The notes below the pieces were generated by a model that was not told the origin of the DNA, ran no database searches, and was given only the letters and a program-made list of their open reading frames with translations. DNA of 6,896 bases from Cuniculiplasma sp. (GTDB lineage Archaea; Thermoplasmatota; Thermoplasmata; Thermoplasmatales; Thermoplasmataceae): contig JAGDXN010000006.1 in NCBI GenBank assembly GCA_023256455.1, forward strand, positions 7,027-13,922. The letters run 5' to 3'. Shown in pieces: positions 5,777 to 6,896 of this stretch. Position 1 is the stretch's first letter, and every line of letters starts with the position of its first letter. The position numbers and the translations under genes are program-made.

Positions 5777-6896
5777 TTCCATTTTCCATATTTTTCTATG
5801 AAATCTTTCTTTAATCTCTTCATTTCTCCCTTTGGAAGTTCAGATAATAGTTCGTAACTCAGATTGAATGTGTCCTCTATGCTTCTGTCCTCATAAAGAC
5901 CCTGATTAACATACCTTTTCTCAAATTCGTCTGCGAACTTAAGGTAACTTCTGTCGCTTGCACTGAGGGATTCCTCACCCACAATGGCGCTCAGTGATCT
6001 CAGGTCCTTACCGTTTGCATATGCAGAATATAACTGATCTGCCACACCTCTGTGATCCTCCCTTGTGCTTCCCTTTCCGATTCCCTGGTTCATTAACCTT
6101 GAAAGAGATGGAAGCACATCCACAGGCGGATATATTCCCTTCCTCTGGAGATCCCTGCTCATGACGATCTGTCCTTCTGTAATGTATCCGGTAAGATCGG
6201 GGATAGGATTTGTAATATCATCACCAGGCATTGTGAGTATGGGGATCTGGGTAATTGACCCATTCTTTCCCCTTATCTTCCCTGCCCTCTCATAAATTGT
6301 ACTCAAATCAGTGTACATATATCCAGGGAAACCTCTCCTTCCAGGAACCTCTTCCCTTGCAGAGGATATTTCCCTCAGGGATTCACAGTAGTTTGTCATA
6401 TCTGTCAATATTACGAGAACATGGTATTCTCTTTCATAGGCAAGATATTCTGCAGTTGTGAGTGCAACCCTTGGCAGAATGATCCTTTCCATGGATGGAT
6501 CTGAGGAAAGGTTCAGGAATATGGCCGCCCTGTTTAGTGACCCGGTTTTCCTGAACTCGTTCATGAAGAAGTTTGCCTCTTCGCTTGTTATACCCATTGC
6601 TCCAAATATGACGGCAAACTGGTCATCTGATTTTAAGGTCTTTGCCTGCCTTGCAATCTGGGCGGCAAGCATGTTGTGGGGTAATCCTGAACCTGAAAAT
6701 ATGGGCAGTTTCTGGCCCCTCACCAGTGTGTTCATCCCATCTATTGTGGATATTCCGGTCTGAATGAACTCGGATGGCTCCTCCCTTGAATATGGGTTTA
6801 TTGCATCCCCTACGATCTCAACCTTTTCTGAGCTTTTTATCTGCGGGCCATTATCAATGGGCTCCCCCAGACCATTGAATACTCTTCCACGTACCT
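5773..6896 (-). CDS. atpB: A-type ATP synthase subunit B, N-terminus beyond the right edge
   Basis: This is the non-catalytic nucleotide-site subunit that alternates with catalytic subunit A in the A1 hexamer. The frame is open to the right edge. It begins [14 protein letters not shown] at 6894, giving 373 residues; with a family length near 460, roughly 90 are missing. Clear family marks are the altered P-loop region SGSGLPHN (codons 6696-6673), which lacks the GKT/S of catalytic subunits, then [37 protein letters not shown] and [20 protein letters not shown]. The ATG at 6735 is internal, because the upstream frame encodes conserved sequence ([20 protein letters not shown]). The gene ends with TGA at 5775-5773, inside the presumed ribosome site of atpD. 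Subunit A is expected just beyond the window. Confidence 0.97.
   Translation of the reverse strand, partial: VRGRVFNGLGEPIDNGPQIKSSEKVEIVGDAINPYSREEPSEFIQTGISTIDGMNTLVRGQKLPIFSGSGLPHNMLAAQIARQAKTLKSDDQFAVIFGAMGITSEEANFFMNEFRKTGSLNRAAIFLNLSSDPSMERIILPRVALTTAEYLAYEREYHVLVILTDMTNYCESLREISSAREEVPGRRGFPGYMYTDLSTIYERAGKIRGKNGSITQIPILTMPGDDITNPIPDLTGYITEGQIVMSRDLQRKGIYPPVDVLPSLSRLMNQGIGKGSTREDHRGVADQLYSAYANGKDLRSLSAIVGEESLSASDRSYLKFADEFEKRYVNQGLYEDRSIEDTFNLSYELLSELPKGEMKRLKKDFIEKYGKWK

Noticed and set aside
5773..6735. atpB starting at the ATG at 6735
   Set aside because: Upstream in-frame codons encode conserved subunit B sequence to the window edge; the gene is simply cut by the window.

Overview
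The window looks like part of an archaeal chromosome, most likely Thermoplasmatales-like (Thermoplasma/Ferroplasma/Cuniculiplasma kind). The main reason is an A/V-type ATPase operon of archaeal type (subunits B, D, H, I). Supporting points are heavy use of AGG/AGA and ATA codons, archaeal TATA boxes, one apparently leaderless gene, and Shine-Dalgarno matches to GGAGGTGATC. The lineage is inferred from gene style; no search was run. Every convincing gene lies on the minus strand, so transcription runs from high to low coordinates.

Right part (about 2741-6896): the distal end of the A-type ATPase operon. In transcription order it holds the C-terminal ~373 residues of atpB, atpD, a 33-residue membrane ORF that is easily missed, atpH and atpI. 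B is the non-catalytic nucleotide-site subunit of the A1 head and D is the central rotor stalk. H is a peripheral-stalk coiled coil, and I is the membrane stator carrying the essential arginine opposite the c-ring. The genes are packed tightly. The small ORF overlaps the end of atpD by 11 bases and overlaps the atpH start as ATGA. atpD has no ATG, GTG or TTG in frame before its conserved N-terminus: after the atpB stop the reading frame simply continues into atpD. Its start is therefore a real puzzle (ACG start, start-codon mutation or lost base).

Middle (1559-2740): a two-domain GNAT-type acetyltransferase gene with its own TATA box placed for a leaderless transcript. Next comes an AT-rich 227-base intergenic stretch with a perfect 11-base inverted repeat. 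That stretch also holds a TATA box for the next operon and a second, shorter inverted repeat at its expected transcription start.

Left part (1-1558): a NitT/TauT-like ABC importer operon. The ATPase gene (TTG start) is joined by an ATGA overlap to a permease gene that runs off the left edge. The permease already has a complete permease-like unit followed by a soluble linker, which suggests the duplicated-permease architecture. No substrate-binding protein is in view, so the substrate is unknown.

No tRNA, rRNA, CRISPR array, transposase or phage gene was seen. The strongest candidates for something undescribed are the tiny membrane ORF inside the ATPase operon and the abnormal atpD start.
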